From Blastococcus sp. CPCC 205250 (lineage in GTDB: Bacteria > Actinomycetota > Actinomycetes > Mycobacteriales > Geodermatophilaceae), in contig NZ_JABGCG010000001.1 in assembly GCF_019799925.1 (NCBI RefSeq), positions 62,001 to 126,000 of the forward strand: a stretch of 64,000 nucleotides of DNA, read 5' to 3'. Shown piece after piece: positions 30,443 to 41,144 of the stretch. The position numbers and the translations under genes were made by a program. Below the pieces are notes generated by a model that was not told the DNA's origin, did not search any database, and worked only from the letters and a program-made list of their open reading frames with translations. Position 1 is the first letter of the stretch; each line of letters starts with the position of its first letter.

Positions 30443-31395
30443 TGGCCGGCAACAGTCAGCGCCGTGGCCGGAGCACCGGCGCCGGCAAGAAGACCGCCAG
30501 CGCCGGGACCGGCGGCAAGAACCGCCGCTCGCTCGCCGGGCGCGGCGCCACCCCGCCGGCGGAGGCGCGCTACGGCCACCCCGCGCAGCGCAAGGCGCAG
30601 GCCGAGGCGCGGCGCCGTACCGAGCGGGACCGCAGCCGCCAGCGCGCCGAGGAGACGCCCGAGCTGCTGCTGGGCCGCAACCCGGTCGTGGAGGCGCTGC
30701 GCGCGGAGATCCCGGCGACGGCGCTGTACGTGGTGACCGACGCCGGCCGCACCGACGAGCGGATCACCGAGGCGCTCACGCTGGCCGCCGACCGGGGGTT
30801 GCCGCTGCTCGAGGTCGGCAAGGCCGAGTTCGACCGGATGTCCAACCACGCGCTGCACCAGGGCATCGGGCTGCAGGTGCCGCCGTACGAGTACGCGCAC
30901 CCCGACGACCTGCTCGACCTGGCGCGCAACTCCGGCCGCCCGCCCCTGGTCGTGGCCATGGACGGCGTGACCGACCCGCGCAACCTCGGCGCCGTCGTCC
31001 GCTCGGCCGCGGCGTTCGACGCGCACGGCGTCGTGGTGCCGCAGCGCCGGGCGGTCGGCATGACCGCATCGGCCTGGCGCACCAGCGCGGGCGCAGCGGC
31101 GCGGCTGCCGGTGGCCCGCGCGGTCAACCTCGCCCGGTCGCTGGCCTCCTACCAGGACTCCGGCCTGCAGACCGTGGGCCTGGCCGGCGACGGCGACGTC
31201 GACCTGCACGACTACGACGGGTTCGCCGACCCGGTGGCGCTGGTGGTCGGTGCCGAGGGGACGGGGCTGTCGCGGCTGGTCCGCGAGCGCTGCGACGTCG
31301 TCGTCCGCATCCCGATCACCCGCGACACCGAGTCGCTCAACGTCAGCGTCGCCGCCGGCATCGCCCTCTACGCCGCGGCGGCCGCGCGTCGGTGA
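30442..31395 (+). CDS. rlmB: 23S rRNA 2'-O-ribose methyltransferase, RlmB/TrmH (SPOUT) family
   Basis: Protein of 317 aa. A basic, disordered N-terminal extension (1-70) leads to a substrate-binding domain ([13 protein letters not shown]). The SPOUT knot domain has all three motifs: [27 protein letters not shown] and [15 protein letters not shown]. The family methylates 23S rRNA, typically G2251. It is coupled to cysS by one base and to the cupin gene by four. Confidence 0.92.
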   Translation: MAGNSQRRGRSTGAGKKTASAGTGGKNRRSLAGRGATPPAEARYGHPAQRKAQAEARRRTERDRSRQRAEETPELLLGRNPVVEALRAEIPATALYVVTDAGRTDERITEALTLAADRGLPLLEVGKAEFDRMSNHALHQGIGLQVPPYEYAHPDDLLDLARNSGRPPLVVAMDGVTDPRNLGAVVRSAAAFDAHGVVVPQRRAVGMTASAWRTSAGAAARLPVARAVNLARSLASYQDSGLQTVGLAGDGDVDLHDYDGFADPVALVVGAEGTGLSRLVRERCDVVVRIPITRDTESLNVSVAAGIALYAAAAARR

Positions 31396-31784
31396 GGCCG
31401 GCGACGGCCGAGCGGCTGGACCTGCGGCGCCACCCCGAGGGCGGCTGGTTCCGGCGCACCTGGGCGTCGCCCGCGCAGCTGGACGGCGGGCGGCCCGCGG
31501 CGACCGCGATCCTCTTCCTCCTGGCGCCGGGCGAGCGCTCGGCCCCGCACGTGGTCGACGCCGACGAGCTGTGGCTGTGGCACGGCCCGGGCGCGCTGGT
31601 GCTGCGGGTGGGCGGCGAGCGGGTGCTCCTGGGGCCCGGGCGGCCGCAGGTCCTGGTCCCGGCCGGCGTCGAGCAGTCGACCGAGCCGGCCGGCGACGAG
31701 GTGCTGGTCAGCTGCGTCGTCTGCCCCGGCTTCGAGTGGGCCGGCTTCCGGCTCAGCCCAGGAGCTGCGCCACCGAGTAGATGA
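31392..31784 (+). CDS. cupin, DUF985 family
   Basis: Protein of 130 aa with the family start [17 protein letters not shown], then [26 protein letters not shown], a cupin barrel with likely metal or ligand His/Glu residues, and a C-terminal [17 protein letters not shown]985 cupins are uncharacterised. GTG 31392 overlaps the rlmB stop. The 3' end overlaps the convergent DUF445 gene by 32 bp. Confidence 0.88.
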   Translation: MRPATAERLDLRRHPEGGWFRRTWASPAQLDGGRPAATAILFLLAPGERSAPHVVDADELWLWHGPGALVLRVGGERVLLGPGRPQVLVPAGVEQSTEPAGDEVLVSCVVCPGFEWAGFRLSPGAAPPSR

Positions 31785-33033
31785 CCAGCCCGGCGAGCCC
31801 GCCGACGACGGTGCCGTTGATCCGGATGAACTGCAGGTCCCGGCCGACCTGGAGCTCGATGCGCCGGCTGGTCTCCTCGGTGTCCCACCGCGCGACGGTG
31901 CTGCCCACGACGTCGGCGAGGTCGCCGGAGAACCGCTCGACCAGGTAGCCGGCCACCCGGCGGGTCTGACGCTGCACCAGCTCGCGGGCCGTGGGGTCGG
32001 TCTGCAGCAGCCGCGCGCCGTCCCGGATCAGGCCGGTGACCCGCGCCCGCAGGTCCGAGTCGGGGTCGGCGGCAGCGGCGAGGAACGCGTTCTTGGCGTT
32101 GCTCCACAGCGAGCCGGACCACTCGCGGATGGCGGGGTGCTCCAGCAGGTCCTTCTTGAACTCCTCCACCCGCGCCTGGGTCGCCGGGTCGGTGCGCAGC
32201 GCGTGCACGTAGGCCCGCAGCCGGGCGTCGTAGACCCGGCGCAGCTCGTGGTGGCGGTCGGCGCCGACCTCCTCGAAGAACTGCTGCACGCCGGCGAAGG
32301 CGCGGTCGAAGATCCGGTCGTCGACCCAGTCGGGCACCCAGGCGGGCGAGGCGTCGCCGAGCTGGGCCCGGAAGACGACGCGGTTCTCCTCGAGGAAGCG
32401 GGCCATGTAGCGCAGCCCCGCCGAGAGCACCTCCTGGTGCCGGTCGCCGTCGACGACCAGTTCCAGCACCCGGGCCAGCACGGGCGCGGCCGGTGTCTCG
32501 TGCAGCTTGCGGTCGACCAGGGCGGCGACGGCGGGCTCGACGTCCTCGTCGCGCAGCAGGTCGGTCAGACCCGAGAGCGCGGCCGCGGCGTCCCCCGAGA
32601 GGCGCTCGGCCCGGCCGGGGGCGGCGAGGAAGGCGCCGAGCCGGCCGGGGACGTCGACGGTCGACAGCTTCTCCTCGACGACCGCGCGGGTCAGGAAGTT
32701 CTCCTGCACGAAGGTGCCCAGACTGGCGCCGATCTGGTCCTTCTTGCGCGGGATGATCGCCGTGTGCGGGATGGGCAGCCGCAGCGGGTGCCGGAACAGC
32801 GCGGTGACGGCGAACCAGTCGGCCAGCGCCCCGACCATCGACGCCTCGGCGGTCGCCCGCACGTAACCCACCCACGCCCCGGCGTCGGAGCCGATCAGCA
32901 CGCAGGCGAGGAAGACGGCGGCGGCGAGCAGGAACAGGCCGGTCGCCAGCCGCTTCATCCGGGCGAGGTCCCGCGCCCGCTGGGGATCGTCGAGCGACCC
33001 GGCCAGGGGCACGGTCGGGCGGGGTGCCGGCAC
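31753..33033 (-). CDS. DUF445 family membrane protein
   Basis: Protein of 426 aa with an N-terminal membrane helix (about 30-50), the conserved GALADWFAVTALFRHPLRLPIPHTAIIP segment in two parts, a long helical domain (about 110-390), and a final hydrophobic segment ([18 protein letters not shown]) forming the second helix. DUF445 proteins are widespread and uncharacterised. Its 3' end overlaps the cupin gene on the other strand. Confidence 0.92.
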   Translation of the reverse strand: MPAPRPTVPLAGSLDDPQRARDLARMKRLATGLFLLAAAVFLACVLIGSDAGAWVGYVRATAEASMVGALADWFAVTALFRHPLRLPIPHTAIIPRKKDQIGASLGTFVQENFLTRAVVEEKLSTVDVPGRLGAFLAAPGRAERLSGDAAAALSGLTDLLRDEDVEPAVAALVDRKLHETPAAPVLARVLELVVDGDRHQEVLSAGLRYMARFLEENRVVFRAQLGDASPAWVPDWVDDRIFDRAFAGVQQFFEEVGADRHHELRRVYDARLRAYVHALRTDPATQARVEEFKKDLLEHPAIREWSGSLWSNAKNAFLAAAADPDSDLRARVTGLIRDGARLLQTDPTARELVQRQTRRVAGYLVERFSGDLADVVGSTVARWDTEETSRRIELQVGRDLQFIRINGTVVGGLAGLVIYSVAQLLG

Positions 33034-33140
33034 GGATCGAGCCTAGAAGGACCCCGTCCTCCTCATCGCCCGCAGGCCCGGGACGAGCCACGGGCCGGGG
33101 CCGCCCGCAGCGTGGGGGCCCCGGCCGGGAGGGCCCTCGC

Positions 33141-34421
<1,281 letters not shown>

Positions 34422-34658
34422 CTCGGGTCTCCTCGTCCGGAGCGGCCCTCCGCTGCTCCGGGGACCACGGTCGGCGCGGCCGCTCCGGGCGGGCTGGGCG
34501 CGGGCTGTGAGGTGCCTGTGACGACACGCCACGGCGCGACACGCCGTCGGTGCGGTGTGGGCTCGGCGGGGCGCTGGGTAGTGCGCGGCGGCGAGCGACC
34601 GCCTCCCGGCGAGACTGCCCGCGTCCGCTCCGCCAGTCCGTCTCCCGGAGGCCGTCCC

Positions 34659-35378
34659 GTGTCGTCCCGCGGTGTGCTCGTCCGCTGCCTCGCCTGCGCG
34701 GCGCTCGTCGTCGTCGCCGGTCTCGCCCTCGTGGGCGGCCTGGCCCTGCGCCCCGCCGGCCTGCTCGCCGTGGGGCTGGCCGCCGTGGTGACCGGCGCCC
34801 TCGCCGCGGGGATCGCGCGCGAGTCCTCCGACGACGACCTGCGGGCCACCGTCGAGGCGACCTGGCAGACGGCCGCCTGGACCGTCGGGGTGCTGCTCGT
34901 GCTCGCCGGCGTCGCCGCCATCGCGGGCGGGCTCGTGACGACCCTCGTGGGGGCCGTCGGCGGCATGGCCGGCCTGGCGTTCTGGATGGTGCGCACCAAC
35001 GGGCGCCAGCAGCCGTCGTCCCCGCCGGTGGCCGCCCGGCCCGCCCCGGCGGTGCGGCCCGGCCCGGTGCCGCCGGCTCCGGTGGCCCGCCCCGCGGTGG
35101 TGACCGGGAACGTGGCCGCGGGAGCGGGGAGCGCGTCCCTGAGCGGACTGCCGATCGAGGCGCTCGGCCGGGAGTGGATGACGACGTCGGCGGCGCTGGG
35201 CGCACCCCTGGACCCCGGCGCGCGCCAGGCGATCGTGGCGCGGCGCGGGGCGGTCCTCGACGAGCTCGAGCGCCGCGACCCCGCCGGCTTCGCCCGCTGG
35301 CTGGCTGCCGGCCCGCTGTCGACCACCGATCCGGCGCGCTACCTCGGCGCGGGGGCGACCGGCACCGACGCCGGCTAA
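34659..35378 (+). CDS. small multi-pass membrane protein of unknown function
   Basis: Protein of 239 aa with four hydrophobic helices in the first 110 residues, a Pro/Ala-rich linker (about 118-150) and a soluble C-terminal helical region (about 155-230) with WMTTSAALGAPLDP and RRDPAGFARWLAAGP. I do not recognise a named family. GTG 34659 has GGAGG about 8 nt upstream. Divergent from the HtrA-like protease across a 237-bp gap. Confidence 0.7.
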   Translation: MSSRGVLVRCLACAALVVVAGLALVGGLALRPAGLLAVGLAAVVTGALAAGIARESSDDDLRATVEATWQTAAWTVGVLLVLAGVAAIAGGLVTTLVGAVGGMAGLAFWMVRTNGRQQPSSPPVAARPAPAVRPGPVPPAPVARPAVVTGNVAAGAGSASLSGLPIEALGREWMTTSAALGAPLDPGARQAIVARRGAVLDELERRDPAGFARWLAAGPLSTTDPARYLGAGATGTDAG

Positions 35379-35483
35379 CCCGGACGGCGCGGGGGTCCTC
35401 CGGCCGGCCCGGCGGGCGCCACCGGGTCCGTCCCGCCGGACGCGGTCCCTATCCTCGTCCCCGGGAGACCCCCAGGGGGCTTC

Positions 35484-35556
35484 GCCGACGTGGCGCAACT
35501 GGCAGCGCACCCGACTTGTAATCGGGCGGTTGGGGGTTCGAGTCCCCCCGTCGGCT
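35484..35556 (+). tRNA. tRNA-Thr, anticodon TGT
   Basis: A 73-nt cloverleaf with all stems intact: 7-bp acceptor GCCGACG/CGTCGGC, 4-bp D stem GCGC/GCGC, 5-bp anticodon stem CCCGA/TCGGG with loop CTTGTAA (anticodon TGT at 35517-35519), 5-nt variable loop and 5-bp T stem with TTCGAGT. The discriminator base is T. CCA is not encoded. Confidence 0.97.
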
Positions 35557-35838
35557 CGGGGTCGCGTGCCGACCGGTCACCGCGGCGTGGACCCGGCGCC
35601 GTCGGCCCGCCCGGCGCCGCCGGGACGAGGTCCGGCCCGACCGACCCGCTCGTCCGGGCCTGCTCCGAGCGCAACCGCCCCGGGCCGGCGGGCGCCGGTC
35701 CGCGCCCCCCTGGTTCGGGGATTCCCACGGGGTCAGGGGTCCGCCGACCATTCTCGTGATCCGCACGGCACCGGCGTGGACCCGGATCGACGACTGCGAC
35801 CGGCCGGTCGCGGCGGGCGCCAGCAGGGAGGGACCGCC

Positions 35839-37158
35839 GTGACGGACCAGCACAGCCGCCCCTCGCCGACCGTCCGCCGGGTGCTCGCCCGCTTCGCCGC
35901 CGCGAACGTCCTGGCCTGCGTCCTGCTCCTCGTCGGCAGCGTGTGGGCCAGCCACGTGGCCGCCCGCAACCAGGCGATGGCCGACGCACGGACGACCACC
36001 GACCTCATCGCCGCCCTGGTGGTCCAGCCGGCCCTCGACGAGGAGCTGCTCGCCGGGGACCCCGACGCCGTCGCGCAGCTCGACGCGGTGGTCGAGAGCG
36101 AGCTGCGGGACGCCGCGGTGGTGCGGCTGAAGATCTGGGACGCGGACGAGCGGATCCTCTACTCCGACGAGGCCCGGCTCGTGGGCCGCACCTTCCCGGC
36201 CGGCGAGTACCAGGTGGAGACGCTCGAGGACGGCCACGTCAGCGCCGAGATCACCGACCTCGCCGACGACGAGAACGTGTACGAGCGCTCGAACGGGCAG
36301 CTGGTGGAGGTGTACCGGACGGTCGCCACGACGTCGGGGGAGCGCCTGCTCCTGGAGGCCTACTTCCAGTACGACGAGGTCACCAGCCGCCAGAGCTCCA
36401 TCCTGCTGCACTTCGCGCCGATCACCGCGGCGGCGCTGCTGGTCCTGCTGGCCCTCCAGGTCCCGCTGGCCCACCGGATGATCCGGGCGATCCGGGTCGG
36501 GGACACCGAGCGCCTGCAGTCCTCCGCCCGGGCCGTCGAGGCCTCGACGCGCGAGCGGCGCAGGATCGCCGCCGACCTGCACGACGGCGTCGTGCAGGAC
36601 CTCTCCGCGGCGCCGCTCATCATGTCGAGGGCCGTCGACCGCCTCGCGACCGTGCCGGACCGCTCCGCCGACGACGACACCCTCGTGGCGGACCTGAGCG
36701 CCGCCACCACCGCCGTCCGGTCGTCGGTCACCTCGCTGCGGACCCTGATGATCGAGATCTATCCGCCCCAGCTGGCCGAGGCGGGGCTGTCGGCGGCCCT
36801 CCAGGACCTCGCCGCCCGCGTCGAGGCGAGGGGCGTCCGGACGCGGCTGGAGCTGCCGCCCGACCTCGACCCGCCGCCGGGCACGGCCGGCCTGCTCTTC
36901 CGCGTGGCACAGGAGTCCCTCCAGAACGTCGTCAAGCACGCCCGTGCCCGGAACGCGGTCGTCACCGTGACCGACGACGACGGGCTCGCCCTGGAGGTCG
37001 TCGACGACGGGATCGGCTTCGAGCCCGGTGCCGAGCCCGGCAGGAGCTCCTTCGGGCTCCGCGTCCTGGCCGACGTCGCCGAGGCCGCCGGCGCCACGCT
37101 CGACCTGACCTCGGGGCCCGGTCGGGGGACGACCGTCCGCCTCCGGGTGCCCCGGTGA
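35839..37158 (+). CDS. two-component sensor histidine kinase (NarL/HisKA_3 class), kinase 1
   Basis: Protein of 439 aa. Membrane helices at about 20-42 and 195-215 enclose an extracytoplasmic sensor domain of about 150 residues. The HisKA_3 dimerisation domain has phospho-His in RRRIAADLHDGVVQD, and a HATPase domain follows with N-box AQESLQNVVKHA, G1 VVDDGIGF and GLRVLADV. It is clearly paralogous to kinase 2 at 38052, including the sensor stretch VRLKIWDADERILYSD. Signal unknown. GTG 35839 was chosen for the GGGAGGG site upstream. Confidence 0.92.
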   Translation: MTDQHSRPSPTVRRVLARFAAANVLACVLLLVGSVWASHVAARNQAMADARTTTDLIAALVVQPALDEELLAGDPDAVAQLDAVVESELRDAAVVRLKIWDADERILYSDEARLVGRTFPAGEYQVETLEDGHVSAEITDLADDENVYERSNGQLVEVYRTVATTSGERLLLEAYFQYDEVTSRQSSILLHFAPITAAALLVLLALQVPLAHRMIRAIRVGDTERLQSSARAVEASTRERRRIAADLHDGVVQDLSAAPLIMSRAVDRLATVPDRSADDDTLVADLSAATTAVRSSVTSLRTLMIEIYPPQLAEAGLSAALQDLAARVEARGVRTRLELPPDLDPPPGTAGLLFRVAQESLQNVVKHARARNAVVTVTDDDGLALEVVDDGIGFEPGAEPGRSSFGLRVLADVAEAAGATLDLTSGPGRGTTVRLRVPR

Positions 37159-37381
37159 GGGACGTGGGCCCGGACGGGCCGACCGGCCCCGTCCCGGCGG
37201 ACCGGTGGCCGGGAGCCCGGCCGAGGACATACGACTGTCGGCCGATTGCGGACCCGCCGTGGCGTCCTGTGTGGTGGAGGGGGCGGCTGCTCCGGTCCCG
37301 AGCCGACGGGTGCGCCCGTCCCGGCCGGGTCGGAGCCCGCGGGGGAGCCGCCACGACGACCAGGCGACGAGAGGCAGTCCG

Positions 37382-37867
37382 ATGACGGTCAGGGTCCTCC
37401 TCGCCGACGACCACCCGCTGATCCGCATGGCGCTCCGCGAGCTCTTCGCGGCATCGCCCGACATCGAGGTCGTGGCGGAGTGCGCCGACGGCAGCGAGGT
37501 GCTCGAGGCCGCCGAGCGCACGCGCCCCGACGTCGTCCTGATGGACGTGAAGATGCCGGTCATGGACGGGCTCCAGGCGACGTGCGCCCTGCTCGCCGCC
37601 CAGCCGGAGGTGCGGGTGGTCATCCTGACCGGCGCCCTCACCGCCGCGACGGCGTGCGAGGCGCAGGCCCTGGGAGCCGCCGGGTACCTGCTGAAGGAGG
37701 ACAGCCCCGAGGAGCTGCCGGAGCGCGTCAGGACGGTCGCGGCCGGCGGGACCGCATGGAGCGAGGCCGCCCGCGCGGTGCTGGAGCAGCGCTGGGAGTC
37801 GATCGCGGCCCCGGCCGCCGGCTCCTCCTCGCCGTACGTCGACGAGAGCCCGTCCCGCTACCGATGA
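37382..37867 (+). CDS. receiver-only response regulator (no DNA-binding domain)
   Basis: Protein of 161 aa with a NarL-type receiver: acidic pair DD at 9-10, phospho-acceptor Asp55 (VVLMDVKMPV), switch Thr in VVILTGA and Lys in YLLKED. After the receiver (about residue 122) there is only a 40-residue Ala/Ser-rich tail. The LuxR-type helix-turn-helix expected in this class is absent, and I find no remnant in other frames before the next gene. It may be a phosphate sink, a cross-regulator or a protein-protein output. Confidence 0.9.
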   Translation: MTVRVLLADDHPLIRMALRELFAASPDIEVVAECADGSEVLEAAERTRPDVVLMDVKMPVMDGLQATCALLAAQPEVRVVILTGALTAATACEAQALGAAGYLLKEDSPEELPERVRTVAAGGTAWSEAARAVLEQRWESIAAPAAGSSSPYVDESPSRYR

Positions 37868-38051
37868 GCCGGCGACCCGACGCAGCGTCGCCCCTGACGG
37901 GGGACCCCCGGGGGGAGGACTCCGGAGCCGCCGGACGTCCGCCTCTTGCGCAGGGCACGCCCGGGTGACACAACCAGCACCGAGCTGCCTCCCGGGCCCT
38001 CCGGGCCGGGACGAGGCGGGAACGGGGACGCAGGACGCACGTGGAGGCGGC

Positions 38052-39470
38052 ATGGGATCGGCCCCCGGGACGAGTCTGGTCCAGCCGCGGCTGTCCGACG
38101 GCGCGCCGGAGTGGACCAGCCTCGTCGACGGCGCTGCCGCGGCGGCGCGCCGTCCCCACGTGCCGTCGGGCGGACGGGTCATCGGGCGGTTCGTGGTCGC
38201 GAACCTGATCGCGGTCGCCCTCCTGGTCGCGGGCGCCGTCTGGGCAGGGCGGCAGGCGGCCACGGAGGAGGCGATCGCCGACGCCCGGCGGACGACGGAG
38301 CTGCTCGCGACGCTGCTGGTGGAGCCGGCCCTCACCGAGGGGATCCTCGACGGGGACCCGCAGGCCGTGGCCGCCCTGGACGCCGCGATCACCCCCGAGC
38401 GGCTGGAGTCCGCGTCCGTCCGGCACGTCAAGATCTGGGCGCCGAACGACCGCATCGTCTACTCCGACGACGACGAGCTGGTCGGCGGGGACTTCGAGAT
38501 GAGCGCCGACCACCGGCGGTCGCTGGAGGACGGCGTGACCCGCGCGGAGCGCACCGACTTCAGCCGGCCGGAGAACCGGTTCGACAGGTCGGCGGGCGAC
38601 ACCCTGGAGATCTACCGGCAGGTCCGCACCCCGGACGGGAGCCGCCTGCTGCTCGAGACCCACGCGCTCTACTCGGCCGCGACGGCCCGCCAGTCCGACA
38701 TCTGGATGCAGTTCGCCCCGATCTCCCTGACCGTGCTGCTGGTGCTCCTGGCCGTCCAGGTGCCGCTCGCCCGCCGGATGGTGGCCCGGGTGCGGGCGGA
38801 GCAGGGCGAGCGGGAGGCCCTGCAGGCACGCGCCCTGGACGCCTCGGGAGAGGAGCGGCGGCGCCTCGCGGGCAGCCTGCACGACGGCATCGTGCAGGAC
38901 GTCTCCGCCGCCGCGCTGCTGGTCGCCGGGGCCGCCGACCAGCTCCGCAACCGGACGGGCCGACGGTCGGCCCAGGACGTCGCCGACGTCCTGGGGGAGG
39001 CGGCGACCGCACTCCGGGACTCCGCCGGCTCGCTGCGGTCGCTGCTCGTGGAGATCTACCCGCCCAACCTCGAGCGGGCCGGGCTCGCCCCGGCGTTGGC
39101 CGACCTGGCGGCCCGGTTGCGGCCCCGCGGGATCGACGTCCGCCTCGACGTCCCCGACCACCTGGACGTCCCCCTCGACGCGGCGACCCTGCTGTTCCGC
39201 GCCGCCCAGGAGGCGCTGCAGAACGTCGCCAAGCACGCCGGTGCCCACGTCGTCGACGTCGTCGTGGCCGCGTCCGCCGACCACGTCGTGCTGGAGGTCC
39301 GCGACGACGGGGTCGGCTTCGACCTGGAGGAGGCCCTGAGCCGGCCCCGCAGCGGGCACCTGGGCCTGCGCGTGCTCACCGACCTCGCCCAGGCCGGCGG
39401 GGCGAGCTTCGAGGTGCAGACGGCGCCCGGAGCGGGCACACGCGTGCGCATGGGGATCGCGCTGTCGTGA
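38052..39470 (+). CDS. two-component sensor histidine kinase (NarL/HisKA_3 class), kinase 2
   Basis: Protein of 472 aa with the same plan as kinase 1: membrane helices near 45-65 and 218-238 around an extracytoplasmic sensor (VRHVKIWAPNDRIVYSD), phospho-His in RRRLAGSLHDGIVQD, and HATPase motifs AQEALQNVAKHA and VRDDGVGF. It has an extra N-terminal cytoplasmic segment. ATG 38052 has GGAGG upstream; GTG 37965 is a longer alternative. The stop overlaps the regulator at 39467, so these two form the complete pair. Confidence 0.92.
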   Translation: MGSAPGTSLVQPRLSDGAPEWTSLVDGAAAAARRPHVPSGGRVIGRFVVANLIAVALLVAGAVWAGRQAATEEAIADARRTTELLATLLVEPALTEGILDGDPQAVAALDAAITPERLESASVRHVKIWAPNDRIVYSDDDELVGGDFEMSADHRRSLEDGVTRAERTDFSRPENRFDRSAGDTLEIYRQVRTPDGSRLLLETHALYSAATARQSDIWMQFAPISLTVLLVLLAVQVPLARRMVARVRAEQGEREALQARALDASGEERRRLAGSLHDGIVQDVSAAALLVAGAADQLRNRTGRRSAQDVADVLGEAATALRDSAGSLRSLLVEIYPPNLERAGLAPALADLAARLRPRGIDVRLDVPDHLDVPLDAATLLFRAAQEALQNVAKHAGAHVVDVVVAASADHVVLEVRDDGVGFDLEEALSRPRSGHLGLRVLTDLAQAGGASFEVQTAPGAGTRVRMGIALS

Positions 39471-40117
39471 TCGACGTCCTGCTCGTGGACGACCACGCGC
39501 TGGTCCGGGCGGGCCTGCGCGGCGTGGTCGCGTCCGTCGACGACATGCGCATCGTCGGGGCCGTCGCCGACGGGGCGGAGGCGCTGGAGGCGCTGGCGAC
39601 GACGTCGCCGCACGTGGTCCTCATGGACCTGTCGATGCCGGTCCTGGACGGCGTCGCCGCGACCCGGCGCATCACCGCTGAGCACCCCGACGTCGCCGTC
39701 CTGGTCCTCAGCTCCTTCTCCGACGCGCACCGGGTCACCGAGGCCCTCGACGCCGGGGCCATCGGCTACGTCCTCAAGGACACCGAGCCGGCACGCATCC
39801 TCGAGGCCATCCGGTCGGCGGCGCGCGGTCACTCCCCGCTGGACCCCCGCGTCGCCCGCACCGTCCTCCACGCCCGACGGGGGGAGCCGGCCCCGGGCGC
39901 CGACCTGACCGATCGCGAGCAGCAGGTGCTGAGGCTGGTCGGTCAGGGTCTGGCGAACAAGCAGATCGGCCGTGCCCTCGGCATCCGGGAGGGCACGGTG
40001 AAGGCCCACCTCACCAGCGTGTTCCAGCGGATCGGTGTCCGGGACCGGACCTCGGCCGCGCTGTGGGCACGGACGCACCTGCCCCCCACGGCGGAGGACC
40101 CGGCAGCCCTGGCGTGA
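39467..40117 (+). CDS. NarL/FixJ-type response regulator with LuxR HTH
   Basis: Protein of 216 aa. The receiver has the DD pair, phospho-Asp in VVLMDLSMPV and Lys in YVLKDTEPA. The C-terminal LuxR-type HTH (about 145-205) shows LTDREQQVLRLVGQGLANK and GIREGTVKAHLTSVFQRI. It is the only DNA-binding output of the two-kinase cluster. GTG 39467 overlaps the kinase 2 stop by four bases. Confidence 0.95.
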   Translation: MIDVLLVDDHALVRAGLRGVVASVDDMRIVGAVADGAEALEALATTSPHVVLMDLSMPVLDGVAATRRITAEHPDVAVLVLSSFSDAHRVTEALDAGAIGYVLKDTEPARILEAIRSAARGHSPLDPRVARTVLHARRGEPAPGADLTDREQQVLRLVGQGLANKQIGRALGIREGTVKAHLTSVFQRIGVRDRTSAALWARTHLPPTAEDPAALA

Positions 40118-40132
40118 GGCGGGGGCGCCGGC

Positions 40133-40552
40133 TCAGTCGAAGCTGCCCGCGCCGCCCACCCGGTAGGGGGCCCGGCGCTCCACGCGCGCCCGCTCGTGCC
40201 GCTCCTCGCGCAGCGCCGCCGCGGTGCCCGGGCGGTAACCGGCCTTGGCGACGCGGTGCTCGGTGGTCTCGACCATGAACGCCATCGAGAAGGTCAGGCC
40301 GATGACCAGCCCGCCCAGCGCGGCGGAGAACCGGTAGACCCACGGCACGGGGACGGCGAGGCAGAGCGCCACCAGTGGTAGGAGCTGCACGACGGCCCGG
40401 GCCAGGTGCCGGCGGACCCAGCCCGGCTCGGTCGTGTCGGCCAGCACCCACGGCGCGAAGCGCTCCGGCAGCCCACCGCCGAGGGCGTAGCGGAGCCACC
40501 GGAGGGCGCCGGGCCGGGGCACGGCCGAGGGCGCGGACTGCTGGGTGCGCAC
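40133..40552 (-). CDS. DUF5313-like small membrane protein
   Basis: Protein of 139 aa with two hydrophobic helices in the middle (LLPLVALCLAVPVP and FSAALGGLVIGLTFSMAF, about 60-100), preceded by LRYALGGGLPERFAPWVLADTTEPGW and followed by a basic tail. I recall this pattern from actinobacterial DUF5313 proteins of unknown function. Start GTG 40552 is tentative. Convergent with the response regulator, 15 bp away. Confidence 0.7.
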   Translation of the reverse strand: MRTQQSAPSAVPRPGALRWLRYALGGGLPERFAPWVLADTTEPGWVRRHLARAVVQLLPLVALCLAVPVPWVYRFSAALGGLVIGLTFSMAFMVETTEHRVAKAGYRPGTAAALREERHERARVERRAPYRVGGAGSFD

Positions 40553-40655
40553 GCCTCGACGGTAGGCCTCCGTCGCCCGTCGGGGGTAGCGCCATTGCCA
40601 GACGGATGTGACGCCGAGCACACTCCTCGCCGACGCCGTTCCCGAGGAGGCCACC

Positions 40656-41087
40656 GTGCAGATCGCGCAGCTGCTCCGCCGGAAGGGACCGGAGGTGGCC
40701 ACCGTCGATCCGGGCGCCACGGTCGCCGCCGCGCTCGGGCTCCTCGCCGAGCACGGCATCGGCGCCCTCGTCGTGTCGGCCGACGGCCGGACCATCGACG
40801 GCATCGTCACCGAGCGGGACGTCGTCCGGGCGCTGCCCGAGCGCGGGGCGGCCCTGCTGGAGGAGCCGGTCTCGGCCGTCATGACCGGCGAGGTGCGCAC
40901 CTGCGTGCCGAGCGCGTCGGTGCACGACCTGGCGCGGACGATGACCGACCACCGCATCCGGCACGTCCCCGTCGTGGACGACGGCCGGATGGTGGGCATC
41001 GTCTCGATCGGCGACGTGGTCAAGGCACGGCTCGACGAGCTGGAGCAGGAGCGGGCGCAGCTCGTCGACTACATCCAGACCGCCTGA
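40656..41087 (+). CDS. tandem CBS-domain protein
   Basis: Protein of 143 aa made of two CBS motifs (about 15-65 and 75-130) and a short C-terminal helix. Characteristic segments are GIGALVVSADGRTIDGIVTERDVVRAL, taken in parts, and HRIRHVPVVDDGRMVGIVSIGDVV, likewise. Such stand-alone pairs bind adenosyl nucleotides and regulate unknown partners. GTG 40656 is chosen because GAGGAGG lies 5 nt upstream; an upstream in-frame GTG at 40608 has no such site. Confidence 0.9.
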   Translation: MQIAQLLRRKGPEVATVDPGATVAAALGLLAEHGIGALVVSADGRTIDGIVTERDVVRALPERGAALLEEPVSAVMTGEVRTCVPSASVHDLARTMTDHRIRHVPVVDDGRMVGIVSIGDVVKARLDELEQERAQLVDYIQTA

Positions 41088-41144
41088 CCGGCGGGTCCTG
41101 AGCCCGGCCCACGACCCCGGGCGGCCGGGCGTACGGTTCGGCGC

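Noticed and set aside
37868..38051. Possible frameshifted HTH domain after the receiver-only regulator
   Set aside because: All forward frames in this stretch were read; none shows an LTxRE...EGTVK type HTH.
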